A DNA stretch of 12,910 nt from Armatimonadota bacterium (GCA_020696885.1 JAJFMS010000049.1:1-12910), one strand, 5' to 3'; positions 1-7,240 are shown, counted from the first letter of the stretch. Notes: generated by a model not told the origin, from the sequence alone. Program-made: numbers and translations.

Positions 1-1686
1 GGATCCGGCGGTACCCGCGGCAGCGCCCCGCCACCGGCGCCGGCTTCCCGGCTCTACGAGGACGTCTCCAATCGGGCCGGCCTGCAGTTCCGGTTCGAGA
101 ATGGCGCCAGGGGGCGGCACCAGTTCATCGAGACCACCGGCAGCGGCTGCGCCTTCTTCGACTACGATGCGGACGGGCTTCCGGACCTGTTCTACGTCCA
201 GTCCGGCCCCCTGCCATGGGATCGCCCCCGGGCCGCAGAGGTCCGCAACCGGCTCTACCGGAACAACGGCGACGGGACGTTCACGGACGTGACCGCCGGC
301 TCCGGTCTGGAAGACACCGGCTACGGCCAGGGCGTGGCGGTGGGGGACGTGAACGCGGACGGCTACGACGACCTCTTCATCACCGCCTACGGCGCCAACC
401 ACCTGTTCTTGAACCGGCGCGGCACCGGGAAGTTTACGGATGCCACCCGGAAGGCCGGGCTAGGCGGCGACGAGCGAGGCGCCCGGTGGAGCACCAGCGC
501 CGCGTTCGGAGACTACGACGGGGACGGCAAGCTGGACCTGTACGTCTGCCGCTACGTGAAGTGGTCCCAGAAGCTCCAGGTCCCCTGCACCAACGCCCGG
601 GGGGAGTCTTCCTACTGCTCGCCGGAGCTGTTCCAGGCCGAGGAGCACGGCCTGTACCACAACAACGGCGACGGGACCTTTACGGACGTGAGCGCCCGCT
701 CCGGGATCGCCCGCCTGCGAGGCCGCGGGCTGGGTGTGGCGTGGCTGGACTTCGATCAGGACGGCAAAGAAGATCTCTTCGTCGCCAACGACCTGGACCC
801 GTTCTTCCTCTGGAAGAACAATGGCAACGGCACCTTCACCAACGTGGGAGACCGCGCCGGGGTAGCCTACAACGACCAGGGCCAGGTGCTCTCCGGGATG
901 GGAGTGGGGGTGCGGGACTACGATGGGGATGGACGGGAGGACCTGTTCGTCACCAACTTCTCGGGCCAGATGTACGCCCTTTACCGCAGCGGCGAGCGAG
1001 GCATCTTCACCAACACCACCCTGCCCTCCGGGGTGGGCGCCGCCAGCTTCAACCGCCTGGCGTTCGGCTGTGAGTTCCTGGACTTCAACCGGGACGGACT
1101 CCCCGACCTCCTCGTAGGGAACGGGCACGTCAACGAGGACATCAGCGCCTACGCGGAGGGGATCACCTACGCGCAGCCGAAGACGCTGCTGCAGAACCGG
1201 GGAGACGGCACGTTCACGGAGGTGAAGGACGGGCTGGGCAGCCTGGCGGTCCCGCGCGTCACCCGCGGCCTGGCTGTGGCGGACTTCGATCGAGACGGGC
1301 ACCTGGACGTCGCCACGAACAACCAGGACGGCAGCCCGGAGCTACTGCGCTACACCGGGCCGTCCCAGGGTCACTGGATCGCGATCGACACTCGAGGCAC
1401 CCGGAGCAATCCGAACGGCTTCCATGCGCGGGTGACCATCCGGGCCGGTGGGAAGACCCAGACGGCGGAGGTCCGCTCCGGCTCCAGCTTCTGCTCCCAC
1501 AGCGAATCGCGCCTCTACTTCGGCATCGGGGAGGCGACCACGGCGGAGGAAGTGCGGATCACCTGGCATGGCAGCCGCGCGGCCACCACCGCGATGAGCG
1601 TGGCCGCCGACCGTGCCTATCGTGCTGTCGAAGGCAAGGGCCTGCTGCCGGTCCCGGAGCCCCCACGGAAGGCGGGGACGCCATGA
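1..1686 (+). CDS. CRTAC1-like secreted FG-GAP/VCBS-repeat protein with C-terminal ASPIC/UnbV domain (5' partial)
   Basis: The frame is open from base 1, so the start codon lies left of the window. The first GTG (289) falls inside the repeat domain and is not the start. Seven Asp-rich calcium-binding-type loops of the form D-x-D/N-x-D-G-x-x-D-L begin near 160, 346, 511, 748, 916, 1081 and 1282, which is the FG-GAP/VCBS pattern of an integrin-like beta-propeller. The C-terminal part (about 1370-1640) has the ASPIC/UnbV layout: SNPNGFHARVTI, an SGSSFCSHSESRLYFGIG stretch and a VRITWHG motif. The visible N-terminus is a Gly/Pro/Ala-rich linker, so probably only a signal peptide and a few residues are missing. 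Members of this family are exported; their biochemical role is unclear. The gene overlaps the next one by ATGA, so translation is probably coupled. Family assignment is firm, function is not. Confidence 0.92.
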   Translation, partial: GSGGTRGSAPPPAPASRLYEDVSNRAGLQFRFENGARGRHQFIETTGSGCAFFDYDADGLPDLFYVQSGPLPWDRPRAAEVRNRLYRNNGDGTFTDVTAGSGLEDTGYGQGVAVGDVNADGYDDLFITAYGANHLFLNRRGTGKFTDATRKAGLGGDERGARWSTSAAFGDYDGDGKLDLYVCRYVKWSQKLQVPCTNARGESSYCSPELFQAEEHGLYHNNGDGTFTDVSARSGIARLRGRGLGVAWLDFDQDGKEDLFVANDLDPFFLWKNNGNGTFTNVGDRAGVAYNDQGQVLSGMGVGVRDYDGDGREDLFVTNFSGQMYALYRSGERGIFTNTTLPSGVGAASFNRLAFGCEFLDFNRDGLPDLLVGNGHVNEDISAYAEGITYAQPKTLLQNRGDGTFTEVKDGLGSLAVPRVTRGLAVADFDRDGHLDVATNNQDGSPELLRYTGPSQGHWIAIDTRGTRSNPNGFHARVTIRAGGKTQTAEVRSGSSFCSHSESRLYFGIGEATTAEEVRITWHGSRAATTAMSVAADRAYRAVEGKGLLPVPEPPRKAGTP

Positions 1687-2849
1687 AGCGCCGGCACCTG
1701 ATCGCGGTCCTGGGGATCCTGGGCCTCTGCGCTCCGGGCGTGGTGCTGCCGCTCCGGACCCGGCCGCAAACGGACCGGGTGGCCGCCCTCTGCCAGAGCG
1801 CGGACGCCGCGGCGCGCCGCAACGAGATCACGGCGGCGGTGCTGGACTTCAACCGCGGGATTGCTACCGCTCCCCGCGATCCGCGTCCCTACATCGGCCT
1901 CGCGGTGCTCTACGAAGGACTGGACCGGCCCGACCTGGCCATCGAAGCCCTTCAACAGCTCCGCGCCGCCAACCCGGAGGCCGAGCACCTGGGGTGCCGG
2001 CTGGCGGAAGCTCACCTGGGAGTAGAAGACACGCGGCGTGCGCGTGAGCTGGGGGAGCAAGCGGTGAAGCGAGAGCCCAACTGCGCGCGGGCGTTCACCA
2101 ACTACGGCCTGGCCCTCGCCCGGATGCGGTTCTACGACTCGTCGTCCGCGGCGCTCCGCCGCGCCCGGGAGCTAGCCCCGAAGGACCACGAGATCGGAGA
2201 GGCGCTGGTGGACGTCTACCTCCAGCAGGGAGCGTTCAGCAGCGCGGCGCGGCTGGGGGAGGAGCTGATCGCGGCTGGCGCCGGCGGCTCCAAGCTGGAG
2301 TACAACGTCGGCCTGGCCTACAGCCGGCTTCCGCCCGGCTCCGGCGGGATCGAGCAGGGCATCCGGCACCTCACGCGCGCCTCCGAGCTGGAGCCGACCT
2401 GGTTCGCACCGCACGCGGAGATCGGCCGGATCCAGCGGAGTATGGGCCGCACCAGAGAAGCGCTTGCCGCGTTCGAGCGCGCCTGGAAGCTCAATCCCAA
2501 CGTCTCCGGGGTCGCGTTCAACCTGGTGAGCCTGCTTCGGCAGACCGGGAGCCCGCGCGCCGCAGAGCTGGAGCGCCGTATCCCGCGGCTCTCGAAATCC
2601 TCACGCCGGCTGAGCGGCTTGCGCGGGCGCTATTTCCAGCAGCCGGCGGACCTCCCCAACACCCTCGCGCTGGCTACCCTGGAAGCGGAGAGCGGGATGC
2701 CCGCCGTGGCGCTCCACCGGCTCCGGAAGCTGCTGAGCGCGGACCCCGCCAACCGGGCCGCCCTGGAGGCTTACCTCCGGATCGACCGGGCCGCCCGGGC
2801 TCGCTATCCGGAATACCTCAAGCCAGGCCCCGGATATACGGCGCTCTAA
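1683..2849 (+). CDS. Membrane-anchored or secreted tetratricopeptide-repeat protein
   Basis: 388 aa. It starts inside the stop codon of the CRTAC1-like gene (ATGA overlap). Residues 1-4 are basic (MKRR) and about 5-23 are hydrophobic, giving a signal peptide or signal anchor. No good lipobox precedes Cys16. From about residue 36 to 275 there are roughly six TPR-like helical hairpins. Clear examples are the unit around PYIGLAVLYEGLDRPDLAIE and the unit at about 240-274 (APHAEIGRIQRSMGRTREAL followed by LNPN). The C-terminal 110 residues are also alpha-helical and may hold degenerate TPRs. TPR domains bind proteins, and the coupling suggests that it works with the CRTAC1-like product at the envelope; that is inference. 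No enzymatic motif is visible. Confidence 0.88.
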   Translation: MKRRHLIAVLGILGLCAPGVVLPLRTRPQTDRVAALCQSADAAARRNEITAAVLDFNRGIATAPRDPRPYIGLAVLYEGLDRPDLAIEALQQLRAANPEAEHLGCRLAEAHLGVEDTRRARELGEQAVKREPNCARAFTNYGLALARMRFYDSSSAALRRARELAPKDHEIGEALVDVYLQQGAFSSAARLGEELIAAGAGGSKLEYNVGLAYSRLPPGSGGIEQGIRHLTRASELEPTWFAPHAEIGRIQRSMGRTREALAAFERAWKLNPNVSGVAFNLVSLLRQTGSPRAAELERRIPRLSKSSRRLSGLRGRYFQQPADLPNTLALATLEAESGMPAVALHRLRKLLSADPANRAALEAYLRIDRAARARYPEYLKPGPGYTAL

Positions 2850-2884
2850 TGAACCGGTGGCGCGAGGCACCCGTCACGCCTCCA

Positions 2885-2984
2885 GTCATCCTGGAGCCAA
2901 GCGAAGGATCTCGCCCCCGCACGTACGCCGGTTCCGGGAGCCACCACGCCCAACGCGAGATCCTTCGCGTTGCTCCAGGATGAC
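2885..2984. repeat. 100-bp palindromic dispersed repeat, copy A
   Basis: The 30-base arms 2885-2914 and 2955-2984 are reverse complements at 28 of 30 positions around a 40-base centre. By my own count the reverse complement of 7011-7110 aligns to this copy without gaps at 81 of 100 positions, so this is a dispersed element. It lies between the convergent TPR and glycosyltransferase genes, where its hairpin could also help end transcription from either side. No obvious target-site duplication flanks it, and there is no coding capacity. Confidence 0.88.
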
Positions 2985-3051
2985 CTGATGTGGGAGCGGA
3001 GGCGTACGGGCACCGCCGGCTATCAAGCGCGGCGCCTATCGATTACGGAGC

Positions 3052-3864
3052 TCAGACCGGTGGAAGCCGTTTCCCGGCCAGCACGCGCAGCATGAACACC
3101 GGCAGCGTGGCGACCTTGCTGTACTTCTTGGGGTTCTGGACCAGGCGGTAGAGCCATTCCAGGCCGCGGCGCTGCATCCAGAGCGGGGCACGCTTCGCCC
3201 GGCCGCTGAACACGTCGAACGTGCCGCCCACGCCCATGCAGACCGGCACGCGCAGCGCTTCCAGGTGGCTGGCGATCCACTTCTCCTGCTTGGGGATGCC
3301 CATCGCCACCAGCAGCACGGCGGGCCGCTTCTCGCGGATATCCTGCAGCAGCGCCGCCTGCTGCTCCGGGCTGTTCTGAAATCCGTCCGCCGTCCCGACG
3401 ATGTTCGCGCCCGGATACCGCTGGCGCATCGTCTCCGCGGCCTCATCGGCCACACCGGGGGCCGCGCCGTAGAAGTAGACGCCGTAGCCGCGGCGGGCGC
3501 TCTCCGCGCAGAGCTGCTCCGCCAGGTCCACGCCGGAGACGCGCTCCTCCAGCGGCGTGCCGAGCTTGCGGGCTCCCCAGAGCACGCCGGTGCTGTCCGG
3601 AGTCACCAACGCCGCGCCGTTCACGATCCGGAGGTAGTCGTGGTCGCTCGACGCGATCACGTGCGCGGAGGCGTCCGCCGTGATGATGAGGTGCGGCTCA
3701 CCGCTGTCGATGAACTCCTGCAGGAGTCGCAGCGTCTCGGCGCGGTTCACGCGGCTGATCTTCATTCCCAGAAGATCGATGGTGGGGACGGTGCGGTCGA
3801 GCACGGGTAGGGTAGGGTTCGTTCGCTCCCGCGTTGGAGCGTCTTCAATGCATGGCACGGGCAT
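3052..3864 (-). CDS. WecG/TagA/CpsF-family glycosyltransferase (GT26)
   Basis: 270 aa. Enzymes of this family transfer an N-acetylmannosamine-type sugar from UDP to a lipid-linked GlcNAc acceptor on the inner membrane face, in wall polymer, teichoic acid or exopolysaccharide synthesis. Landmarks: TIDLLGMKISRVN (28-40), Thr62 in LIITADAS and Asp90 in LVTPDSTGVLWGA at the positions usually held by the active-site Thr and Asp, ERVSG (107-111), VYFYGA (129-134), GIPKQEKWI (189-197), GVGGTFDVFSG (211-221) and APLWMQRRGLEWLYRL (226-241). Start: the family usually begins near residue 27, so about 25 N-terminal residues are extra. The ATG at 3864 has no clear Shine-Dalgarno, and the GTG for Val21 or the ATG for Met34 remain alternatives. 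It stands alone, facing away from the aminotransferase, so its acceptor cannot be inferred from neighbours. Confidence 0.9.
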   Translation of the reverse strand: MPVPCIEDAPTRERTNPTLPVLDRTVPTIDLLGMKISRVNRAETLRLLQEFIDSGEPHLIITADASAHVIASSDHDYLRIVNGAALVTPDSTGVLWGARKLGTPLEERVSGVDLAEQLCAESARRGYGVYFYGAAPGVADEAAETMRQRYPGANIVGTADGFQNSPEQQAALLQDIREKRPAVLLVAMGIPKQEKWIASHLEALRVPVCMGVGGTFDVFSGRAKRAPLWMQRRGLEWLYRLVQNPKKYSKVATLPVFMLRVLAGKRLPPV

Positions 3865-4008
3865 CGCTATCTAGCCTATCGCAAAGCGGTCACGGAGGAG
3901 CGAGGCTCCCCCGCCGGGGTGATTGTCGGTCGATTGGAGCCGGAGTCCAGAGATGGTGACGGAAACCGTGGGGAGCGTTCGGATTCGCCGGGAGCCGGGG
4001 GCCTTCGG

Positions 4009-4130
4009 GGAGTAATGGAGTGTTGGAGTAGTGGAGTATTGGGCTGCCGGTGCGGCCTACGGCCGCGATCCGCTGTTGCCCGTACGGGTTCCTTCCCCAT
4101 CACTCCAGCACTCCATTACTCCAACACTCC
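4009..4130. repeat. Inverted arrays of an 8-bp tandem repeat (GGAGTNNT)
   Basis: Bases 4009-4040 are four consecutive octamers: GGAGTAAT, GGAGTGTT, GGAGTAGT, GGAGTATT. Bases 4099-4130 read on the other strand as GGAGTGTT, GGAGTAAT, GGAGTGCT, GGAGTGAT. The two arrays can pair into a long imperfect hairpin around a 58-base centre that carries CCCGTACGGG. The array lies upstream of the aminotransferase start chosen here and gives rise to an artificial N-terminal extension in that frame. Confidence 0.85.
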
Positions 4131-4210
4131 AGGACCCCCCGGAGACCGCAGAGAAGGAAGAAACCCTCGCCGGGAGAACGGAACACCGTCGCCAGCCCTA
4201 CCGCGCCCCG

Positions 4211-4216
4211 AGAGGA
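4211..4216 (+). promoter_or_regulatory. Ribosome binding site AGAGGA deciding the aminotransferase start
   Basis: AGAGGA lies nine bases before the GTG at 4226. The only longer start in frame is a GTG at 4031 inside the 8-bp repeat array, without comparable signal, and it would add 65 low-complexity residues. Confidence 0.55.
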
Positions 4217-4225
4217 CGAGCCCGC

Positions 4226-5599
4226 GTGTCCACCCCCAACCCGTCTCCACAGTTGATCGATCCCGGCCAGGCCGTGCAAGAGGACTTCCTGAAGCACCTG
4301 ATCGCCCGGGACCAGATGAAGGAGTTCTGCAAGAACCCGCTGGTCATGTCCCGCGCCGAGGGGATGCGCTACTGGGACGCCAACGGCAAAGAGTACCTGG
4401 ACGCGCTTTCCGGTATCTACGTCGCCTCCGTGGGTCACGGCAACCGGCGGGTGATCGACGCGGTGAAGGAGCAGTACGACCGGCTCCACTTCTCCCCGCC
4501 GATGCACGGCACCAACGACGTGGCCGTGCAGCTGGCCAACCTGCTGGCGGCGGTGGCGCCGGGGGACCTGAACACCGTCAAGTTCCAGTGCGGCGGCTCC
4601 GAGGTGACGGAGGCGGCCATCAAGATGGCCCGCCAGTACCACCGGCTCACCGGCAACCCCAACAAGTACAAGATCATCTCCCGCTACCAGAGCTGGCACG
4701 GCTCCACCATGGGCTCGCTCTCGGCCTCCGGGCTGAAGTCCCGGCGGACCGTCAACGAGCCGCTGGCGCCGGGCTTCCTGCACGTCTTCCCGCCTACCTG
4801 CTACCGCTGCCCCTTCGGCAAGACCTACCCCTCCTGCGAGATCACCTGCGCCTCGCTGGTTGAGAGCGTCATCGAGATGGAAGACGCGGCCACGGTGGCC
4901 GCGATCATGGTGGAGCCGATCGGGCACACCGGCGGGATCATCGACCCGCCGGCGGAGTACCTCCCGATGCTGCGGGAGATCTGCGACCGGCACAACGTGC
5001 TGCTGATCTTCGACGAGATCATCACCGGCATCGGCCGCACCGGCCACATGACCGCTGCCGAGACGTTCGGGGTGCTGCCGGACCTGCTCTGCCTGGCCAA
5101 GGGTCTCAGCGGCGGCTACGCCCCGATCTCCGCGCTGATCTGCCGGGATCACATCGCCGCGGCGTTCTGGGGCGACCTGCCGGAGAACCCCGGCTTCGTG
5201 GAAGGGCACACCTTCGAAGGGAACCCGATCTCCTGCGCGGCCGGGATCGCTGTCCTTAGCGAGATCATCGAGCGGGATCTGTGCGCCAACTCCCGCGCCA
5301 TGGGCGCCCGCCTCCGCGCCGGGCTGGAAGGCCTGAGCCGCTACGGCATCGTGGGCGACATCCGCGGCAAGGGGCTGTTCCTGGGCGTGGAGCTCGTGGC
5401 GGATCCGGCCACCAAGCGCCGTTTCGACCCGCCGATCGGCACGCTCATCGGCAAGCGTGCGCTGGAGAACGGCCTGCTCTTCCGCTTCGACCCGCACTGG
5501 CTCGCCTTCGGCCCGGCCCTCATCGCCACCGAAGCGGACATCGACGAGATCCTGCGCATCCTGGAGCTATCGATCCAGCAGGTGCTGGCGGGGGTTTAA
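4226..5599 (+). CDS. Class III pyridoxal-phosphate aminotransferase (aspartate aminotransferase family)
   Basis: 457 aa from the GTG at 4226, the usual length for this fold. It transfers an amino group, probably from an omega-amino acid or diamine, to pyruvate or 2-oxoglutarate; substrate cannot be read from sequence. PLP-site landmarks: GGSEVTEAAIKMAR (from Gly123), SWHGSTMG with Trp157-His158, IFDEIITGIGRTG with Asp263 for the pyridine nitrogen, and the Schiff-base lysine Lys292 in CLAKGLSGGYAP. A cysteine cluster, Cys192, Cys195, Cys204, Cys208 (CYRCPFGKTYPSCEITC), sits between the PLP-binding regions. I recall this insert from a subset of class III enzymes; it might bind metal. The last codons and stop (GCG GGG GTT TAA) lie in the dispersed repeat that begins at 5589. 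No operon partner is adjacent. Confidence 0.9.
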   Translation: MSTPNPSPQLIDPGQAVQEDFLKHLIARDQMKEFCKNPLVMSRAEGMRYWDANGKEYLDALSGIYVASVGHGNRRVIDAVKEQYDRLHFSPPMHGTNDVAVQLANLLAAVAPGDLNTVKFQCGGSEVTEAAIKMARQYHRLTGNPNKYKIISRYQSWHGSTMGSLSASGLKSRRTVNEPLAPGFLHVFPPTCYRCPFGKTYPSCEITCASLVESVIEMEDAATVAAIMVEPIGHTGGIIDPPAEYLPMLREICDRHNVLLIFDEIITGIGRTGHMTAAETFGVLPDLLCLAKGLSGGYAPISALICRDHIAAAFWGDLPENPGFVEGHTFEGNPISCAAGIAVLSEIIERDLCANSRAMGARLRAGLEGLSRYGIVGDIRGKGLFLGVELVADPATKRRFDPPIGTLIGKRALENGLLFRFDPHWLAFGPALIATEADIDEILRILELSIQQVLAGV

Positions 5600-5641
5600 C
5601 CGCAAGCCTGCCCGTACGGGAGGCGCAGAGGACGCGGAGAG
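5589..5641 (+). repeat. Dispersed intergenic repeat, left arm of a 1.6-kb inverted pair
   Basis: The reverse complement of 7176-7228 matches this stretch at 50 of 53 positions. It contains TTTAACCGCAAGCCTGCCCG, the palindrome CCCGTACGGG (5611-5620), and a GCAGAGGACGCGGAGAG tail. A weaker match continues inward to about 5680 around GACAGGAT. The element overlaps the last codons and stop of the aminotransferase gene. GCAGAGGACGCAGAG-type intergenic repeats are familiar from several large bacterial genomes, so this is probably one member of a genome-wide family. Confidence 0.85.
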
Positions 5642-6312
5642 TGGGGAGTTTTAGACAGGATCACAGGACCTGAGGGATTGGGGGCGCCGGTGGAAGGCGG
5701 GCGCGGGGCGCCGCTCTTTGGACAGGCTTCCGGGATGGCGAGATGGCGGGTGTGGCTGGTGGTGATGCGTCTCGCAGCGTCGGAATCGCTGAACATCAGA
5801 GTGCGGATTGCCGAGGCTAAAAGGCTTGAGCGATAGAAGTCGTCGTAAATGAGTCAAGTTTCGGCTCTGCAAAAGAACAGAACACTCGGCGCCGGGGCGG
5901 CGCCCTTGTGAAGCCCCCGAGACCGGGGGCTGGCTCGCAGGCGGTGGCCCCCACCCGTGAATCGTCGTTTGGAACTCGGCCGTACTCTCGGTCGCGGGTA
6001 GCAGCCTTTGGACACGCACGCCAAGCCGCCCGTTAGTCCCGGCGTCTTTTGCCGGGACGTGAAAGGGCGAAGCGCAGGCCCACCTCGCGGGAGGGTGGGG
6101 GCTACCGACCAGGGCCGGGGGTGACCCCCGGTTCCGGAACCGTCGTGGAGAAGCGGCGCACGCCTCGTCGGTCTGAGGCAACGCCTCGCTAGCGGTGAAC
6201 CTGGGAACTCCGTCCTCCGCCTGGAGTGCGGTGACCCGGAAGACGCGCGGAACGTGGAAGCGCTGAACTTCGCGAACGAAGTGCTTGGGGTAATCGGGCA
6301 GGAGGCGGAGTG
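5642..6312. other. Non-coding, hairpin-rich intergenic stretch
   Basis: About 670 bp without a convincing intact gene. Visible stem-loops: 5888-5904 (GGCGCC arms, 5-base loop), 5912-5931 (AGCCCCC/GGGGGCT, 6-base loop), 6036-6058 (GTCCCGGC/GCCGGGAC, 7-base loop) and 6115-6131 (CCGGGGG/CCCCCGG, TGA loop). A longer-range pairing is possible between 5943-5956 and 6093-6106 (13 of 14). GGCGCC at 5683-5688 and 5708-5713, followed by CTCTTT, might be a weak terminator for the aminotransferase. A 226-codon frame on the minus strand covers most of it, but its Pro/Arg/Ser-rich product looks like non-coding GC-rich sequence. Confidence 0.65.
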
Positions 6313-6313
6313 A
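6125..6313 (+). pseudogene. Possible 3' remnant of a coding sequence coupled to the membrane protein gene
   Basis: A stop-to-stop frame of 62 codons ends at TGA 6311-6313, overlapping the ATG of the next gene by one base (TGATG). No ATG, and no GTG or TTG in a sensible place, could start it; only late GTGs exist. The last 35 residues look protein-like (SVLRLECGDPEDARNVEALN, then FANEVLGVIGQEAE): acidic, helical, without the Arg/Pro richness of the rest. Upstream the frame runs into a hairpin. It could be the tail of a gene whose 5' part was lost, or chance. I do not recognise the family. Confidence 0.25.
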
Positions 6314-6921
6314 TGGCGGACGGCTTACCACTCGGCTGCATCCTGGTCGAATCCGGCGGGGCGCTGCGGCTCGGTCGCACTTTCGAGTCCAAGGGAGCGA
6401 CTCGCTGGGCCTTTCCGCTGCTCTCGCTGATGTTCGGAGCGTTCGCGCTGCTGTTTCTGGCAGCAGGCCTGGGGTGGATCCCGAACGAGCCGGAGGGCGG
6501 GGGAATCGAGGGGTCGCAGGTCGCCTGGGTGGCGCTGCTGCCAGGCCTGATGGCGACGGTGTTCCTCCACGCCTATCTGTGGGAGCGCTATGGTGTGCAA
6601 GAGGCGGTAGTCCGGCGCGGGGAGATCCGCTGTGAATGGGGCTGGGGGTTCTCGACCAAGCGTGGCTCGTTCATACTCCAGGACTGCGAGCTGAAGGTGC
6701 GAGCCGAGGACAATAGTGAGGGCATCCGGTCGGTCGACCTCATCGCCGCTCCCGCCCACGGCACCGCCTGCTCTCTCTGGAAGTCGTTGGGAGAAAGCGA
6801 TGAGGAAGAAGAGATTGTCGCGCTGGGCGAGCTCCTTGCGAAGCGGACCGGCTGGCGGCTCTCTGTTTCCCCGCAACCGCGCCAGTTCGAAAGTCAGCGG
6901 TGGTCCGGAAAGGGCCGCTGA
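6313..6921 (+). CDS. Hypothetical membrane protein with two transmembrane helices
   Basis: 202 aa from ATG 6313. AGGAGG at 6300-6305 is seven bases upstream, which favours this start over the GTG at 6310. Predicted membrane segments are about 32-55 (WAFPLLSLMFGAFALLFLAA...) and 69-90 (QVAWVALLPGLMATVFLHAY), joined by a short Gly/Glu-rich loop. The remaining 110 residues are soluble, with a likely beta-rich section (VVRRGEIRCEWGWGFSTKRG) and an acidic stretch EEEEIVALGELLAKRTGW near 160. The two-helix hairpin followed by a beta-rich domain recalls small PH-like bacterial membrane proteins, but I do not recognise a family. Codons such as TAT, GGT, CAA and GTA appear more often than in neighbouring genes, and the gene lies between inverted repeats; both hint at an accessory gene. 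Confidence 0.72.
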   Translation: MADGLPLGCILVESGGALRLGRTFESKGATRWAFPLLSLMFGAFALLFLAAGLGWIPNEPEGGGIEGSQVAWVALLPGLMATVFLHAYLWERYGVQEAVVRRGEIRCEWGWGFSTKRGSFILQDCELKVRAEDNSEGIRSVDLIAAPAHGTACSLWKSLGESDEEEEIVALGELLAKRTGWRLSVSPQPRQFESQRWSGKGR

Positions 6922-7010
6922 CCGGGGTCGCTACCGGGGCGAATCCTCGAACAGCGTGTGGTACCGCATGTGGCTGATGCCGCGGCCGGCCGTCTCCATG
7001 ATCGCATTCC

Positions 7011-7110
7011 GTCATCCTGGACCCACTCGAACGGTCTCACCTGAAGCGTGATGGCTATCAGAGCGGGCTTACGTGCGGGGGCAAGATCCTTCGCTTCGCT
7101 CCAGGATGAC
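7011..7110. repeat. 100-bp palindromic dispersed repeat, copy B
   Basis: Same length as copy A (2885-2984) and in the opposite orientation, with 81 of 100 identical positions ungapped by hand count. The right end is best conserved: 7066-7110 matches the reverse complement of 2885-2929 at 42 of 45. The left arm has decayed, so this copy's own arms now pair at only 22 of 30 positions. Confidence 0.85.
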
Positions 7111-7175
7111 CCGGTACGATGACGAGTCCTCGCGCCATCAGGCCAGTCAGCCTGTCCAAGGACCTCCCCCCATCC

Positions 7176-7228
7176 CTCTCTGCGTCCTCTGCGTCTCCCG
7201 TACGGGCAGGCTTGCGGTTAAATCCCCG
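7176..7228 (-). repeat. Dispersed intergenic repeat, right arm of the 1.6-kb inverted pair
   Basis: Inverted copy of 5589-5641 (50 of 53), including CCCGTACGGG at 7197-7206 and CTCTGCGTCCTCTGCGTCT. The weaker homology continues leftward to about 7137. It ends just before the possible promoter of the exonuclease gene. Confidence 0.85.
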
Positions 7229-7240
7229 ATTGACCCACGA

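Larger units (their letters stand above)
3865..4225. other. Divergent intergenic region between glycosyltransferase and aminotransferase genes
   Basis: 361 bp separating two divergent genes, so promoters for both should lie here. I found no convincing -35/-10 pair. It holds the inverted 8-bp tandem repeat arrays (4009-4130), a CCCGTACGGG palindrome (4079-4088), and a weak ACCGCAGAGAAGGA stretch (about 4145) resembling the start of the dispersed repeat seen at 5600 and 7200. Open frames here on both strands read through repeats and look non-coding. Confidence 0.7.

Noticed and set aside
1..6. GGATCC (BamHI/Sau3AI site) exactly at the left edge, possibly a cloning junction
   Set aside because: The CRTAC1-like frame runs open from base 1 and such a site is expected by chance in GC-rich DNA; no vector sequence is visible.
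4031..4225. N-terminal extension of the aminotransferase from GTG 4031
   Set aside because: It translates the 8-bp repeat array; the GTG at 4226 has a ribosome site and gives the family's normal length.
5651..6331. 226-codon open frame on the minus strand
   Set aside because: Pro/Arg/Ser-rich, crosses several hairpins and the repeat edge, no ribosome site or recognisable motif; typical of long chance frames in GC-rich DNA.
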